From the NCBI GenBank assembly GCA_052117325.1, contig JBQKJJ010000011.1: DNA of 64,000 nucleotides. The stretch is one strand, 5' to 3'. Below, in pieces: positions 50,913 to 60,543 of this stretch. The stretch comes from CAG-964 sp902789345. GTDB lineage: Bacteria > Bacillota > Clostridia > Oscillospirales > Acutalibacteraceae. Made by a program: the position numbers and the translations under genes. Position 1 is the stretch's first letter. Every line of letters begins with the position of its first letter. The notes below the pieces were generated by a model. That model was not told where the DNA came from. It saw only the letters and a program-made list of their open reading frames with translations, and did not search any database.

Positions 50913-51731
50913 TTAAATCCTTGCAATTAATTTTGGTATAAGAATACTGAGCTTTTGGGCGGATATGCCTGCCACACGCTCTACTTCTGCATGGTTAAGG
51001 GGTGCGCTCGTAAGCCCAACGGCCTTGTTAGTAACCAAACTAAAGCCGCATATGTTCATACCTAAATAGTTGGCTGTTGTAGCCTCGCATACAGTACTCA
51101 TACCTACGGCGTCTGCACCAAGTATTCCAAACATACGCACCTCCGCAGGGGTTTCGTAGTTTGGCCCTGTTGCCTGTACATATACGCCCTTTTTTAGATG
51201 AATATCCATTTCATCTGCTATTTCATAAATAATATCTACAAGCTCGCTGTTGTAAATATTGCTCATATCTGGGAAGCGTGTACCGTATTCATCATTATTT
51301 TTTCCTATTAACGGTGACGGCACAAAGCTGCTTATGTGGTCGGTAATAACCATAATATCGCCGGGGTTAAAGCTTGGGTTAATTCCCCCGGAAGCATTTG
51401 TGAGAATAAGACTTTCAACCCCTAATATCTTCATAACAACTATAGGCAGTACCGCCTGGCTTATGCTGTAACCCTCATAAAAATGCACTCTACCCTGCAT
51501 TACCATTACATTTTTACCATTTAGGTTAAAAAACAAAAACCTGCCCTTATGTCCGCTTACCGTAGCGGTAGGAAACTTTGGTATTTCGCTGTACTCTACT
51601 ATTGCCTCCGGCTTATACAAGCTAAAAACCTCGCCTAAGCCCGAACCTAACACAACGCCTACAGTGGGTTTAAATCCGTTAATTTTACCCTTAATATACT
51701 CCGCACATTGTTCTGCTGTTTTTATATCCAT
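50913..51731 (-). CDS. punA: Purine nucleoside phosphorylase
   Basis: A 272-aa trimeric-type phosphorylase splitting inosine and guanosine to base and ribose 1-phosphate. Motifs L-G-S-G-L-G, H-K-G-R-F-L-F, M-Q-G-R-V-H-F-Y-E-G, L-T-N-A-S-G-G-I-N and A-D-A-V-G-M-S-T-V-C-E are all present. Monocistronic; no nucleoside transporter nearby. Confidence 0.95.
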   Translation of the reverse strand: MDIKTAEQCAEYIKGKINGFKPTVGVVLGSGLGEVFSLYKPEAIVEYSEIPKFPTATVSGHKGRFLFFNLNGKNVMVMQGRVHFYEGYSISQAVLPIVVMKILGVESLILTNASGGINPSFNPGDIMVITDHISSFVPSPLIGKNNDEYGTRFPDMSNIYNSELVDIIYEIADEMDIHLKKGVYVQATGPNYETPAEVRMFGILGADAVGMSTVCEATTANYLGMNICGFSLVTNKAVGLTSAPLNHAEVERVAGISAQKLSILIPKLIARI

Positions 51732-51847
51732 TATTTGTGCCCCCTTTTTATATTATACTACAATAAAAATACTGCCTTGGTCAAGCAAACCAGGGCAGTA
51801 TTTTGTTTAACGGGCAAAAAACTGTATTGTATAATACAGACTTAGTC

Positions 51848-53704
51848 TTATATAGCTGTCACATCCTCACCCTTTGCCAGTTTAGGTGCGTCCTCGATAA
51901 TTTTGTTTACATAAGTATCAAACACACTTCCTAAAATGGTTTTTCCGTCAACAGAGAAATTATACTTGCCGGTTTCGCCTTTGTAGAAGGTGTAGGTGTC
52001 AGGCTCTTTGTCGGTGTTATAAGTAATTTTAACTGTTAAATCTGGACTTCCGCTTACGTTGCTTGTTTTAACATTTGCTACTGTTGCAGACTCAAGATTT
52101 TGGAAGAAAATATCAAACTTACTTGTTTCTATGGTGTTTTTACCGCTTTTTACTGTAGTAGTTTTTGTCTCGTTTCCGTCCTTATCTTTTTTGGTTTCTG
52201 TAGACAGGTCGAATTTTGATGTTTTTCCGTCAGCTGTAACCTCAATAGTTTTTATTGATGCTTCGTCTGCTTTGATTACATATTCAAATACCATATCTTC
52301 AAAAGAAGTATTTACCCACGGAATTTTTGTTGTGTCAATTTTATAAATTATATTTGTACTTGGGTTATAAATATAAGCATATTCCGTAGTTGTTTCGGTG
52401 GTTGATGAAGAACCGTCTTCCGAAGTTCCTGTAGCAGCTTCGGTTTTCTCTGTTTTAGGCTTAGAGGAATACAGCGTAATAGTACCGTCGCCAAACTTTG
52501 CAACTATTTTTGCGTATGGATTGCTTGTGCTTAAACCATACTTAGACATTGTGTCACTGCTTGGCTTGTAGGCAACAACTTCATTTGCAGTAACAGAGCG
52601 TAATGATTCCAACACTGTAGAGCCATTGGCTACATTTACAAAACAGCTTACAGGTGCTGTCATTTTATAATGTGCCGTGCTTACTGTGGTATCGTCATTA
52701 GCCTTAAACTCTAGTGTGTCCTTAAAATTGGTACCGCTTATGGTAACAGTTTTCGGTGTACCGTCAGAACTGTCTTCGGCAGCTGTAGTAACACTTGGAT
52801 CTAACAAAGCCATAGGCTTGTACAGGAATGAATCTACAGATTCATTTGCTACCAAATAAATAGCCTTGTCACCGTCTACCATAATGTATGTACCGGCACT
52901 GTCCGGAGCTTCGCTGCCCACTGTTATTGTTCTTTTGTTTTTATTTGCAAAGGTTACTGTAACAGTTGCTCTTGGCTTGTCAAGTCCATACTCTTCAATA
53001 TTCTTTCCGTTTATGTCAACAATATTTGTTGTAGTAACGGCAGCGGCGTCGTTTGCCACTGCGTCAGGCATACCGGAAGCAAGAGGAGCGTCCTCATAGC
53101 CCTTTAGGCTGTACTGTGTTTCTTTTGTGGTAGTTACTTCCTTGCCGCTTTCGTCCGTTGATGTTTCTGTAGGGGTTTCAGATAGCAACTCAAAAGAGCC
53201 GTTATCATTTTCTACCTTGATATCCTTAATATCGGCAGGTACATGGTTTATAAGTTCCTCTACACCGGCAGAAACAATGTTGCCGTCGTTGTCCTTTAAT
53301 GAATCTATTTTATTTCCCTTTAGGTCAGTTGCATATTGTTGACCGTTTTCGTCTGTAGGATATGTAGATTCGGTAGAATCGCCGCTAGGCATATTGTTTT
53401 TAACTAAGAAAAACACACCTACCAGTACAGCAACAACCACTACAGCCACAATTATAAATATAACGGGCTTTTTCTTTCCTGTTTTACCGCTGTCAGCCTG
53501 CTTCTGCTGCTTTTTACTTGTTTTTTTAGCAGCCTTGGTACTGCCTGTTTCGGCCTCTGAATCAGCTGAAAATATTGTACCGGCTGTGTTGTCGTAATAC
53601 AGCCCGTCATCGTCAAGTTCGTTATTGGCCTGGTCAGAGGTTTTAGCCTCTGACTCTGCCTTTTTTATGTTGTTATCCTGTGGAGTTTTTTCATTATCTG
53701 CCAT
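51848..53704 (-). CDS. DUF4340 protein of Gld-like ABC operon
   Basis: A 618-aa protein. About 75 polar cytoplasmic residues with a Lys-rich stretch precede one membrane span (about 83-102) and a large external beta-rich domain with repeated K-Y-G-L/E-Y-G-L-D-K-P motifs typical of DUF4340. The family accompanies GldG-type ABC systems. Last gene of the four-gene operon; its ATG overlaps the preceding stop codon. Confidence 0.85.
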   Translation of the reverse strand: MADNEKTPQDNNIKKAESEAKTSDQANNELDDDGLYYDNTAGTIFSADSEAETGSTKAAKKTSKKQQKQADSGKTGKKKPVIFIIVAVVVVAVLVGVFFLVKNNMPSGDSTESTYPTDENGQQYATDLKGNKIDSLKDNDGNIVSAGVEELINHVPADIKDIKVENDNGSFELLSETPTETSTDESGKEVTTTKETQYSLKGYEDAPLASGMPDAVANDAAAVTTTNIVDINGKNIEEYGLDKPRATVTVTFANKNKRTITVGSEAPDSAGTYIMVDGDKAIYLVANESVDSFLYKPMALLDPSVTTAAEDSSDGTPKTVTISGTNFKDTLEFKANDDTTVSTAHYKMTAPVSCFVNVANGSTVLESLRSVTANEVVAYKPSSDTMSKYGLSTSNPYAKIVAKFGDGTITLYSSKPKTEKTEAATGTSEDGSSSTTETTTEYAYIYNPSTNIIYKIDTTKIPWVNTSFEDMVFEYVIKADEASIKTIEVTADGKTSKFDLSTETKKDKDGNETKTTTVKSGKNTIETSKFDIFFQNLESATVANVKTSNVSGSPDLTVKITYNTDKEPDTYTFYKGETGKYNFSVDGKTILGSVFDTYVNKIIEDAPKLAKGEDVTAI

Positions 53705-55347
53705 TATCTATTCCTCCTGCGAACATAAATAACTATTGCTGCAATAATGATTACTACAGGGAACACGCCCATACAAACAATAGACCATGCCTGAATTTGG
53801 TCTGAGGTAATACCCAGGTTAGGCTTTGTAAGGTCTTTACCGGAGATTGTTATACCTTCGTCTGTATTTTCTGTAACCTTGTTCATCATATTAACTATAT
53901 ACGCACCGTTGTTAAATGTAGACATTTTAATAGCATTCTGGTTAAATATAAGCTCTGAACCAAATACAATTACATTTGACTCTACATCATCGCCAGAGGA
54001 TTTTGTTCCTACTGCGGCGGCAGTGTACTGCTTAGCGTCAACCTTTTCAATGTTAAAGTCATTGTCTGCATCAAAAGGTATCAGCTTAGCCGAAGCTGAT
54101 GTTACAAGCAGGTTAGTTGCTGTGTTTTTGTTTGTAATTTCTACAGGCACTATGTTACCGCCGACAATATTCAGGGTGCTGTCCTTTAGTCCGCTTGTGT
54201 AATCTGTGTTGTCATAGTCAAGAAGTGAAATGTATGGGCTGCTGCCGTAAATCTTTGAAGAATCCATCTCAGCAACTACACCGTCGCCCATCTTCATACC
54301 CCACTCCTCCAGCAAAGCGTCAAGCTTTGGAGAATCAAATTGAGTGCTGCCGGAAACATATATAAAGTCCTTACCGTATGCACCGTTGTTGTTTAGGAAG
54401 TTCTTAATTTTCTTAACAGATGTATCGTCAAGGTCTGCCTGTGGAGCATACAAAACAATAGCCTCTGCGTCCTTGTCAATATCCTCTGTCAGTGTTTTAA
54501 CTGTGCTTACATCGTAGTTGTTCTGCTCAAGCAGGTTTTTAAATGCGCTTGCGTCGTAGTCGCCAAAGCCGTCAATAAACTGTACCTTAACTTGATTTTC
54601 AGCTGTAACATTTAAAATAGCTGTAGTAACAGCCGGCTCTACCTTTAAACCTGTTACCTGGTACGAATAGTCGCTTTGCATTTCCTGCTCAAACAGGTCG
54701 GAGGTAGACAGAACTCTGTGCTTATCGCCGGACTTAACAATATAGTCCCCCTGCTTTAGAGTATCGTCAGGATAATTATTTACATATGTTGGGTTAGCTG
54801 TTAGGTCAACATACTCAATCTCTATTTTATCACTGTAGTTTTTGTACTGCTTTAAAAGTGTGCTTGCCATTAGGTAATACTCGTTGGCACCCTCGTATGA
54901 GCTTTGCGATGCCAAAACGGTAATGGTAACATCTTTATTAAGTGCAGAAACAAAATCTATTGTATCCTGTGAAAGGTTGTATGTTTGCTGTGCAGAAAGG
55001 TCAAAAGACAGTGCCGGAACCTTGTCTGTAATAAGACCGACTATCATATTAATCACAACAACAGCAACAATAAATATTGCTGTAAAGGCAACAGAAAGTC
55101 CGCCCTTTCTCATTTTTCTGCTCTTAAACAAGGCCTTTAGCTTGCCGTTCTTTTTCTTTTTTGACTTTTCGTCTGCAACTTTTTCCTCGCCGTCCTGTAC
55201 ATCTGCATTTTCTGTTGCTGCAGTTTCTTCAGGTACAGCCTCTTCGTTTGCTGAATTATCTGTATCAACATTATTTTCTGTAATGTCATTTTCTGAAACG
55301 CCTTTTGACATTTCATCAAAATCCTTGTTTTCTTTTTCGTTACTCAT
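53704..55347 (-). CDS. GldG-like ABC auxiliary protein
   Basis: A 547-aa protein: a cytoplasmic acidic N-terminus (1-75), a span at about 85-108, an external GldG/ABC-uncharacterised domain with S-Q-Q-T-Y-N-L-S-Q-D-T near 125 and a C-terminal span at about 518-540. In Bacteroidetes GldG works with GldA and GldF in gliding; in Firmicutes the same set is common without gliding, substrate unknown. It lies 12 bp after the permease gene. Confidence 0.85.
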   Translation of the reverse strand: MSNEKENKDFDEMSKGVSENDITENNVDTDNSANEEAVPEETAATENADVQDGEEKVADEKSKKKKNGKLKALFKSRKMRKGGLSVAFTAIFIVAVVVINMIVGLITDKVPALSFDLSAQQTYNLSQDTIDFVSALNKDVTITVLASQSSYEGANEYYLMASTLLKQYKNYSDKIEIEYVDLTANPTYVNNYPDDTLKQGDYIVKSGDKHRVLSTSDLFEQEMQSDYSYQVTGLKVEPAVTTAILNVTAENQVKVQFIDGFGDYDASAFKNLLEQNNYDVSTVKTLTEDIDKDAEAIVLYAPQADLDDTSVKKIKNFLNNNGAYGKDFIYVSGSTQFDSPKLDALLEEWGMKMGDGVVAEMDSSKIYGSSPYISLLDYDNTDYTSGLKDSTLNIVGGNIVPVEITNKNTATNLLVTSASAKLIPFDADNDFNIEKVDAKQYTAAAVGTKSSGDDVESNVIVFGSELIFNQNAIKMSTFNNGAYIVNMMNKVTENTDEGITISGKDLTKPNLGITSDQIQAWSIVCMGVFPVVIIIAAIVIYVRRRNR

Positions 55348-55359
55348 TGTGGCACCTCC

Positions 55360-56064
55360 TTAGTTCCAGCGTCTTCTCTCAAGAACCCTAACTGTTAGGA
55401 AGTTAAACAATACAGGTACACTTAAGAAAAAGACAACATCTGACAGCTTAATAATTCCTACCGCAAAATTCTGATACGGTGTTGTAAATGAAATTGCTGA
55501 CAATATTGTTTTAATAAAATCAACATTTACTGAGCTTGCCAATGAATCCATATAAGAAATCAGCAGGCCAACGCCTATAGAAATAATAGCGGCAACAATT
55601 TGGCTCTCTGTTAGTGATGAAACAAAAGTGCCTATAGATATTAGTGCCATACCAAACAACAGCAGACCGATAATGTTACTTATAATTGTAATCCATGACG
55701 GTGCTGCAAAAAAGCTGATGATAATGCCGTATATAACAAACAGCACCAACATAATGGCATATACTGTAACAGCCGCCAGGTATTTACCCATAACAATCTG
55801 GAATAAATTTACAGGTGCTGTTAAAAGGCCCTGCTCCGTTTTTTTGTTTTTCTCTTCACTAAACAGTCTCATTGTTAAAATCGGGATAAGAATAATAACA
55901 ACCGAGGTCATATTTAGGAAAACATAGGTCATATCGGTAGTGTCAGGTGTAAGAACCGTACCCATAAAGAACATACCGCCAAACAAAGCCGCAACTGCAT
56001 ATACCACATAAGCAATAGGAGATGTAAAATATGCGTTTAGCTCTCTTTTATAAATTGCTGACAT
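55360..56064 (-). CDS. ABC-2 type permease (GldF-like)
   Basis: A 234-aa permease with six spans. The start A-I-Y-K-R-E-L-N-A-Y-F-T-S-P-I-A-Y-V matches the GldF/NosY-type subfamily. Its ATG overlaps the ATPase stop codon, so the two are coupled. Confidence 0.88.
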   Translation of the reverse strand: MSAIYKRELNAYFTSPIAYVVYAVAALFGGMFFMGTVLTPDTTDMTYVFLNMTSVVIILIPILTMRLFSEEKNKKTEQGLLTAPVNLFQIVMGKYLAAVTVYAIMLVLFVIYGIIISFFAAPSWITIISNIIGLLLFGMALISIGTFVSSLTESQIVAAIISIGVGLLISYMDSLASSVNVDFIKTILSAISFTTPYQNFAVGIIKLSDVVFFLSVPVLFNFLTVRVLERRRWN

Positions 56065-57026
56065 TATTTTCTGCCTCCTCTTCTGCTTGTAACATCCTCG
56101 CCGTTAGTGATTTTTAGGAATGCGTCTTCAAGTGACATTTCGGCATTTCTCATCATTACTATAGGACAGTTTATTTTAGCCATTGCATTAAACACGCCCT
56201 TGCGAATATCGTTGTCAACATTGTATTCTACCACATACTCTCCGTAGCCGTCAGGTGTGCGTGAAATTTTTCTGGCTCTTGTTACACCCTCTACACTACG
56301 CAGTGCCGGCATAATAGAAGCGTCACTGCCGGATATATGCAGCTGTAAACGCTTTACGCCCTTTACAGTGCTTGTAATCTCCTGTGTGCTTTCATCTGCA
56401 ACAAGCTGACCGTTGTTAATAACCACAATACGGTCACATACAGCCTGAATTTCCGACAATACATGAGAGGACAAAATAACTGTATGCTTTTTACCTAATC
56501 CTCTTATAAGGTTACGCATTTCTATAATCTGCTTAGGGTCAAGTCCTACAGACGGCTCGTCAAGAATAATTACAGGTGGGTTGCCTATAAGCGCCTGAGC
56601 CAAACCCACTCTTTGTCTGTAGCCCTTTGACAGGTTTTTAATAATTCTGTTGTAAACATCGGTAATCTTAGTTACCTTTGCTACCTCTGCCAAATGCTCC
56701 TGCTTAGGCAATGTTACCTTTTTCAGGTCATAAACAAACTCAAGATACCTTTTAACTGTCATATCCTGATAAAGCGGCGGCATTTCAGGCAAATATCCTA
56801 TTTTGGACTTTGCGCCCTTCGGGTCATCAAGTATTTCACAGCCGTCCACTGTAACTGTGCCTGAGGTTGATGACAGGTAGCCTGTTATAATATTCATTGT
56901 GGTTGACTTACCGGCACCGTTTGGTCCCAGAAAGCCCAAAATTTCTCCCTCGTTTACGGTAAAGCTAACATTATTAACAGCCAGCTTGTCGCCGTAACGC
57001 TTTACAAGGTTTTTAACCTCTACCAT
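56064..57026 (-). CDS. ABC transporter ATPase (GldA-like)
   Basis: A 320-aa ATPase. Walker A G-P-N-G-A-G-K-S-T (about 34-42), signature L-S-K-G-Y-R-Q-R-V-G (about 134-143), Walker B V-I-I-L-D-E-P-S-V-G-L-D and a C-terminal extension of about 100 residues typical of ABC-2 exporters. First gene of the operon ATPase-permease-GldG-DUF4340. Confidence 0.93.
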   Translation of the reverse strand: MVEVKNLVKRYGDKLAVNNVSFTVNEGEILGFLGPNGAGKSTTMNIITGYLSSTSGTVTVDGCEILDDPKGAKSKIGYLPEMPPLYQDMTVKRYLEFVYDLKKVTLPKQEHLAEVAKVTKITDVYNRIIKNLSKGYRQRVGLAQALIGNPPVIILDEPSVGLDPKQIIEMRNLIRGLGKKHTVILSSHVLSEIQAVCDRIVVINNGQLVADESTQEITSTVKGVKRLQLHISGSDASIMPALRSVEGVTRARKISRTPDGYGEYVVEYNVDNDIRKGVFNAMAKINCPIVMMRNAEMSLEDAFLKITNGEDVTSRRGGRK

Positions 57027-57271
57027 TTTTTCTGGTCACTCCTTTATCTTTTTAAAAAGAACGCTAATATTATATACTGAACAGCATTAAAAGCAGCTAC
57101 AGTAATAAACATCACACAGCACCGTTGGTAAATCTGCAATATTTTGTTTGGCAAATTTATGTACTTTAACCCAAACAGCATTCTACAATATACTTACAGC
57201 GCTTATCTATTGTATTTTATTAAAAATACCTTGAATAAACCTTGAATATTTTTAAGGTTTATTTAAGAAAG

Positions 57272-57313
57272 CATAAAAACAGACCGTATACACCAAGGTT
57301 GACCTATTGCATA
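57272..57313 (-). terminator. Hairpin after the second ABC-2 exporter
   Basis: ACAGACCGTAT and GCATACAGTCTG arms form a stem with an 18-nt loop. It lies between the two ABC operons. The remainder of 57027-57344 shows no gene. Confidence 0.55.
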
Positions 57314-57344
57314 CAGTCTGCTTTACAAGTATATTATGCTTATT

Positions 57345-58118
57345 TTAAACTTCCATTTTCCTGACAGCTGCCATTGAAACTACATATGTAATAACAAGAT
57401 AAACAACAATGCAAACTGCGGCGGCCAGAAGGCCGTTTACGGTTATATTAACATTGGCTAAGTTACTTTCTGCACCGCCAAGCCAAAAGGCGTTAAAATC
57501 AAGCCATTCCGGTTTTTTGGAAATTGCAGCATTAAGCGCGTTTAATCCTGTAGGCAAAACCAAAAGTGCCAGTATGGACAATACAATAGCCGGGGCAATT
57601 TTCTTAAAAACAGCACAAAACATAAAGTCAAAGCCCGCAAACGCAAATATTCCTACAATCAGCAATATAAGCTGGGGAACAAACAGGCTGTAAAATTGTC
57701 CTGCACTTCCGAAAAGCATTGTGGATACGCCAAATACACAAACAGCGTTAAGCACCGTCATTACAAGTGCGGCAAATATACAGGTTATGTATTTCGCCGT
57801 AAATATTGTGGTTCGCTTAAAGCCCTTTGAAACAACATTTTTCAGTATATTATTTTCAAAGTCGGTACATACAAAGCCGCATACAAAAAGCAGCAGGCAC
57901 ATAACCATAGGGCTTTTTGCAAACATACCCATTACACTGATTATTCCGGTTTCACCGGGATACATGGCTGCCATTTCCGGTACACTTGAAAGTGCCTGCA
58001 CCATACCGTATGAAATTAACAGGTATATTAAACTTAAAGCTACGGAAACAGCGGTCCAAATATAAAAGCTTTTTGTTCTAAAGAGCTTATGCATTTCAAA
58101 TGATAACATTTTAGCCAT
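57345..58118 (-). CDS. ABC-2 type permease
   Basis: A 257-aa permease with six spans, beginning M-L-S-F-E-M-H-K-L-F-R-T-K-S-F-Y as in lantibiotic-immunity/bacitracin-type ABC-2 subunits. The start at 58118 overlaps the ATPase end by eight bases. Substrate unknown. Confidence 0.87.
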   Translation of the reverse strand: MAKMLSFEMHKLFRTKSFYIWTAVSVALSLIYLLISYGMVQALSSVPEMAAMYPGETGIISVMGMFAKSPMVMCLLLFVCGFVCTDFENNILKNVVSKGFKRTTIFTAKYITCIFAALVMTVLNAVCVFGVSTMLFGSAGQFYSLFVPQLILLIVGIFAFAGFDFMFCAVFKKIAPAIVLSILALLVLPTGLNALNAAISKKPEWLDFNAFWLGGAESNLANVNITVNGLLAAAVCIVVYLVITYVVSMAAVRKMEV

Positions 58119-59013
58119 TATACCCACCAACCTTTCTTAGGAAATAGTCCTCAAGACTAATAGAATGTCTATAAATTTCCTTAACCATAACTCCGTTTTC
58201 AACAAGGGTTTTATTAATAAATGCAGTTTGATTTAGACCCGAATCAAGGTATATATCTCCGTTAAATATGTGAATATGCTCTTTAGGAAGAGTTTTTTCA
58301 AGTACAGCTGCCGCCTTGTCTGCCGTATCTGTAACAATTCTTACACGGTCACTGCATTTTTCTGCCAAATCTGCGGCTGTAACTTCTTCAATTAGCTTTC
58401 CCTCTGAAATAAAGCCGTAGCAGGTAGCAATTTTTGAAAGCTCTTCAAGCAAGTGGCTTGAAATCATAAAGGTTATGTGCTGTTCCTTATTTAGTTTCTT
58501 TATAAGGTCACGAATTTCCATAATACCTGTAGGGTCAAGTCCGTTTATAGGCTCGTCCAAAATCAACAGTTCAGGACTGCCCAGCAACGCTATGGCTATA
58601 CCCAAACGCTGACGCATACCAAGCGAAAACTGGCCTGCCGGCTTACTGCCTGTATTACCCAAGCCTACAAAATTAAGTATACCCTTTATTTCAGCCTCTT
58701 TACTGTTTGTAATAATAGCAAAGCGCTTCATATTTTCGTATGCCGAACATTTTTTGTAAATTGCCGGTGCTTCAATCAGTGAGCCTATTTTCTTTCTTGC
58801 CTGCTCTAAAGGCATACCGTCAAACAACTTAATTTCACCGCCGTTTGGGAACGCCATACCAAGCACCTGCCTCATAAATGTGGTTTTTCCGGCTCCGTTT
58901 TTACCTACAAAGCCGTAAATATCGCCTTTGTTAATTGTAAGGCTTATGTTGTCGGTTACTACCTTGTCGCCGTACTTTTTGTACAACCCGGTAGTTTGCA
59001 ATACTGCACCCAT
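58111..59013 (-). CDS. ABC transporter ATPase (BcrA/LanF-like)
   Basis: A 300-aa ATPase. Walker A G-K-N-G-A-G-K-T-T, signature F-S-L-G-M-R-Q-R-L-G, Walker B L-I-L-D-E-P-I-N-G-L-D. It resembles bacitracin or lantibiotic self-protection ATPases, but no peptide-antibiotic genes or two-component sensor are nearby. AAGGAGG fixes the start at 59013. Confidence 0.92.
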   Translation of the reverse strand: MGAVLQTTGLYKKYGDKVVTDNISLTINKGDIYGFVGKNGAGKTTFMRQVLGMAFPNGGEIKLFDGMPLEQARKKIGSLIEAPAIYKKCSAYENMKRFAIITNSKEAEIKGILNFVGLGNTGSKPAGQFSLGMRQRLGIAIALLGSPELLILDEPINGLDPTGIMEIRDLIKKLNKEQHITFMISSHLLEELSKIATCYGFISEGKLIEEVTAADLAEKCSDRVRIVTDTADKAAAVLEKTLPKEHIHIFNGDIYLDSGLNQTAFINKTLVENGVMVKEIYRHSISLEDYFLRKVGGYNG

Positions 59014-59212
59014 TGTTATTCCTCCTTTTTTATTCACTTTTGAACAATCGTATTTATTAAGTGGTTTTTTACTTTCCTCTGATTTTTTGTTATAAGTACA
59101 GTGTACATACAGTGTATTATAATATATTTTAAAATTAATTTACTTTAGGTTTAATTGCACCTTTTAAATCACCGCTATGTTCCTGTACCGCAACACCGAT
59201 TATAAAAAACTA

Positions 59213-59252
59213 AGAGACAATACAAAGCGGTTTTACATACCCTTGTGTTGTC
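59213..59252 (-). terminator. Possible terminator after uracil-DNA glycosylase gene
   Basis: GACAATACAA and TTGTGTTGTC arms with one G-T pair; on the minus strand CTCTTAGTTTTTT follows. It lies 26 bp beyond the stop. Confidence 0.55.
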
Positions 59253-59277
59253 CCTTTGCATACTACAAAACATTAAA

Positions 59278-59853
59278 TTAATCGTAGGTGTGTGTACAAA
59301 CCTCTTTAATTTTATCCCTAAGCTTTTGAAAATCCTCAAAAGCACCGGGCTTATTGTTAGGATTTCTTAAAAGTGCGGCAGGATGCAGGGTAGCCATCAT
59401 AATAACGCCGTTTTTTTCAAAAAATACTCCGTGCTCCTTGGTTATTTTCATATCCTTTTTAATAAGCCTTGTGGCCGCTACTCTGCCCAGGCAGACTATA
59501 ATTTTAGGTCTTATTATTTTCACCTGATTTCTAAGCCAGTTAATGCACTGCTCTTGTTCGTCAGGCAATGGGTCACGGTTTTTTGGCGGACGGCACTTTA
59601 CCATATTTGCTATGTATATGTTCTTGTGTCGGTCTAAGTCAACGGCGTTTAGCATTTTATCCAACAGCTGACCGCCTCTGCCTACAAAAGGCTCGCCCTG
59701 CAAATCCTCGTTTTCGCCGGGGCCCTCACCAATAAACATTACTTCGGCATTTTCCACTCCTACGCCAAACACCACATTTGTTCTTGTTTCAGCCAGTCTG
59801 CATTTGTTACATTCCAGGCAATGCAGTTTTAGTTGGTCTAATGTATCTGACAT
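59278..59853 (-). CDS. Uracil-DNA glycosylase, family 4 type
   Basis: A 191-aa 4Fe-4S glycosylase removing uracil from DNA. Cluster ligands begin C15-N-K-C18-R-L; G-E-G-P-G-E-N-E-D (about 41-49) is the catalytic water-binding motif; H-P-A-A-L-L-R-N-P near 155 is the second motif. It lies near nfo, the enzyme that would cut the abasic sites it makes. Confidence 0.94.
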   Translation of the reverse strand: MSDTLDQLKLHCLECNKCRLAETRTNVVFGVGVENAEVMFIGEGPGENEDLQGEPFVGRGGQLLDKMLNAVDLDRHKNIYIANMVKCRPPKNRDPLPDEQEQCINWLRNQVKIIRPKIIVCLGRVAATRLIKKDMKITKEHGVFFEKNGVIMMATLHPAALLRNPNNKPGAFEDFQKLRDKIKEVCTHTYD

Positions 59854-59865
59854 AAGTAAAGCTCC

Positions 59866-60495
59866 TTACTTTTTCTCTTTTTCGTTAGCTTTTTCCGAAA
59901 GCTCCGTAATTACATCTACAATATCCTGTGCTGTGCGTACCGCCGCAAGATATTCAATCTGATTTTTTTCGTTAATAATATACTTATTTATACGCATATT
60001 AATTTCGGTAAAGCAAGGGTGATTTACCTTTATAACAACATAAAACCAAAAACCGTATATGGGGCGTCGGTTCTTCTTCCTTGTGAATTTTGCGGTGATT
60101 TTCTGACTGCTTTCTTCGCTGTCAAAATTATTCAGGCACTCCTTTTTCCTTACAAATTCAGCGTCTGTAATTTGCGATAGCATAAAAATATCCGGGTTAT
60201 CATTATGAAAGCGTTTTTCGGTTTCAAGCAGCCAATAGCCGTGAGGCTCGTCAATTTTTAATTTTTCGTACTCTCCCAGCTCCATAGTTGGGCTGAAATT
60301 CTTCAACATTGCGCTGTGCTTGTTTTTATCTCGGTATTTTAAGTGCTTTCTTATTTCTTCAGCTGTAATTTCGTCATAATCGTCTAAATGTTCACTGCAT
60401 TTTTTGGCACAGTCGTTACACAAAAAGCCGTCGTTAAGCTTTATTCTTGTTAATATACTTGCCTTATCGCCACATACAACACAGTTTTTCTTCAT
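59866..60495 (-). CDS. DUF4428-type zinc-ribbon protein
   Basis: A 209-aa protein. N-terminal C-V-V-C-G-D-K and C-N-D-C-A-K-K-C form a zinc ribbon resembling DUF4428; the rest (about 75-200) is an uncharacterised domain. Start at 60495 after AGGAAGTG. It is 12 bp before the glycosylase gene and about 50 bp after nfo, so the three are probably one operon. Function unknown; a DNA-repair link is only from position. Confidence 0.75.
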   Translation of the reverse strand: MKKNCVVCGDKASILTRIKLNDGFLCNDCAKKCSEHLDDYDEITAEEIRKHLKYRDKNKHSAMLKNFSPTMELGEYEKLKIDEPHGYWLLETEKRFHNDNPDIFMLSQITDAEFVRKKECLNNFDSEESSQKITAKFTRKKNRRPIYGFWFYVVIKVNHPCFTEINMRINKYIINEKNQIEYLAAVRTAQDIVDVITELSEKANEKEKK

Positions 60496-60543
60496 AATTA
60501 TCACTTCCTGTTTATGCCGTACTGCACAGCCGGTACTGCATTA

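Noticed and set aside
57345..59013. BcrA-like ABC pair as a lantibiotic or bacteriocin locus
   Set aside because: No precursor peptide, modification enzyme or sensor kinase adjacent; only the generic ABC-2 pair is seen.
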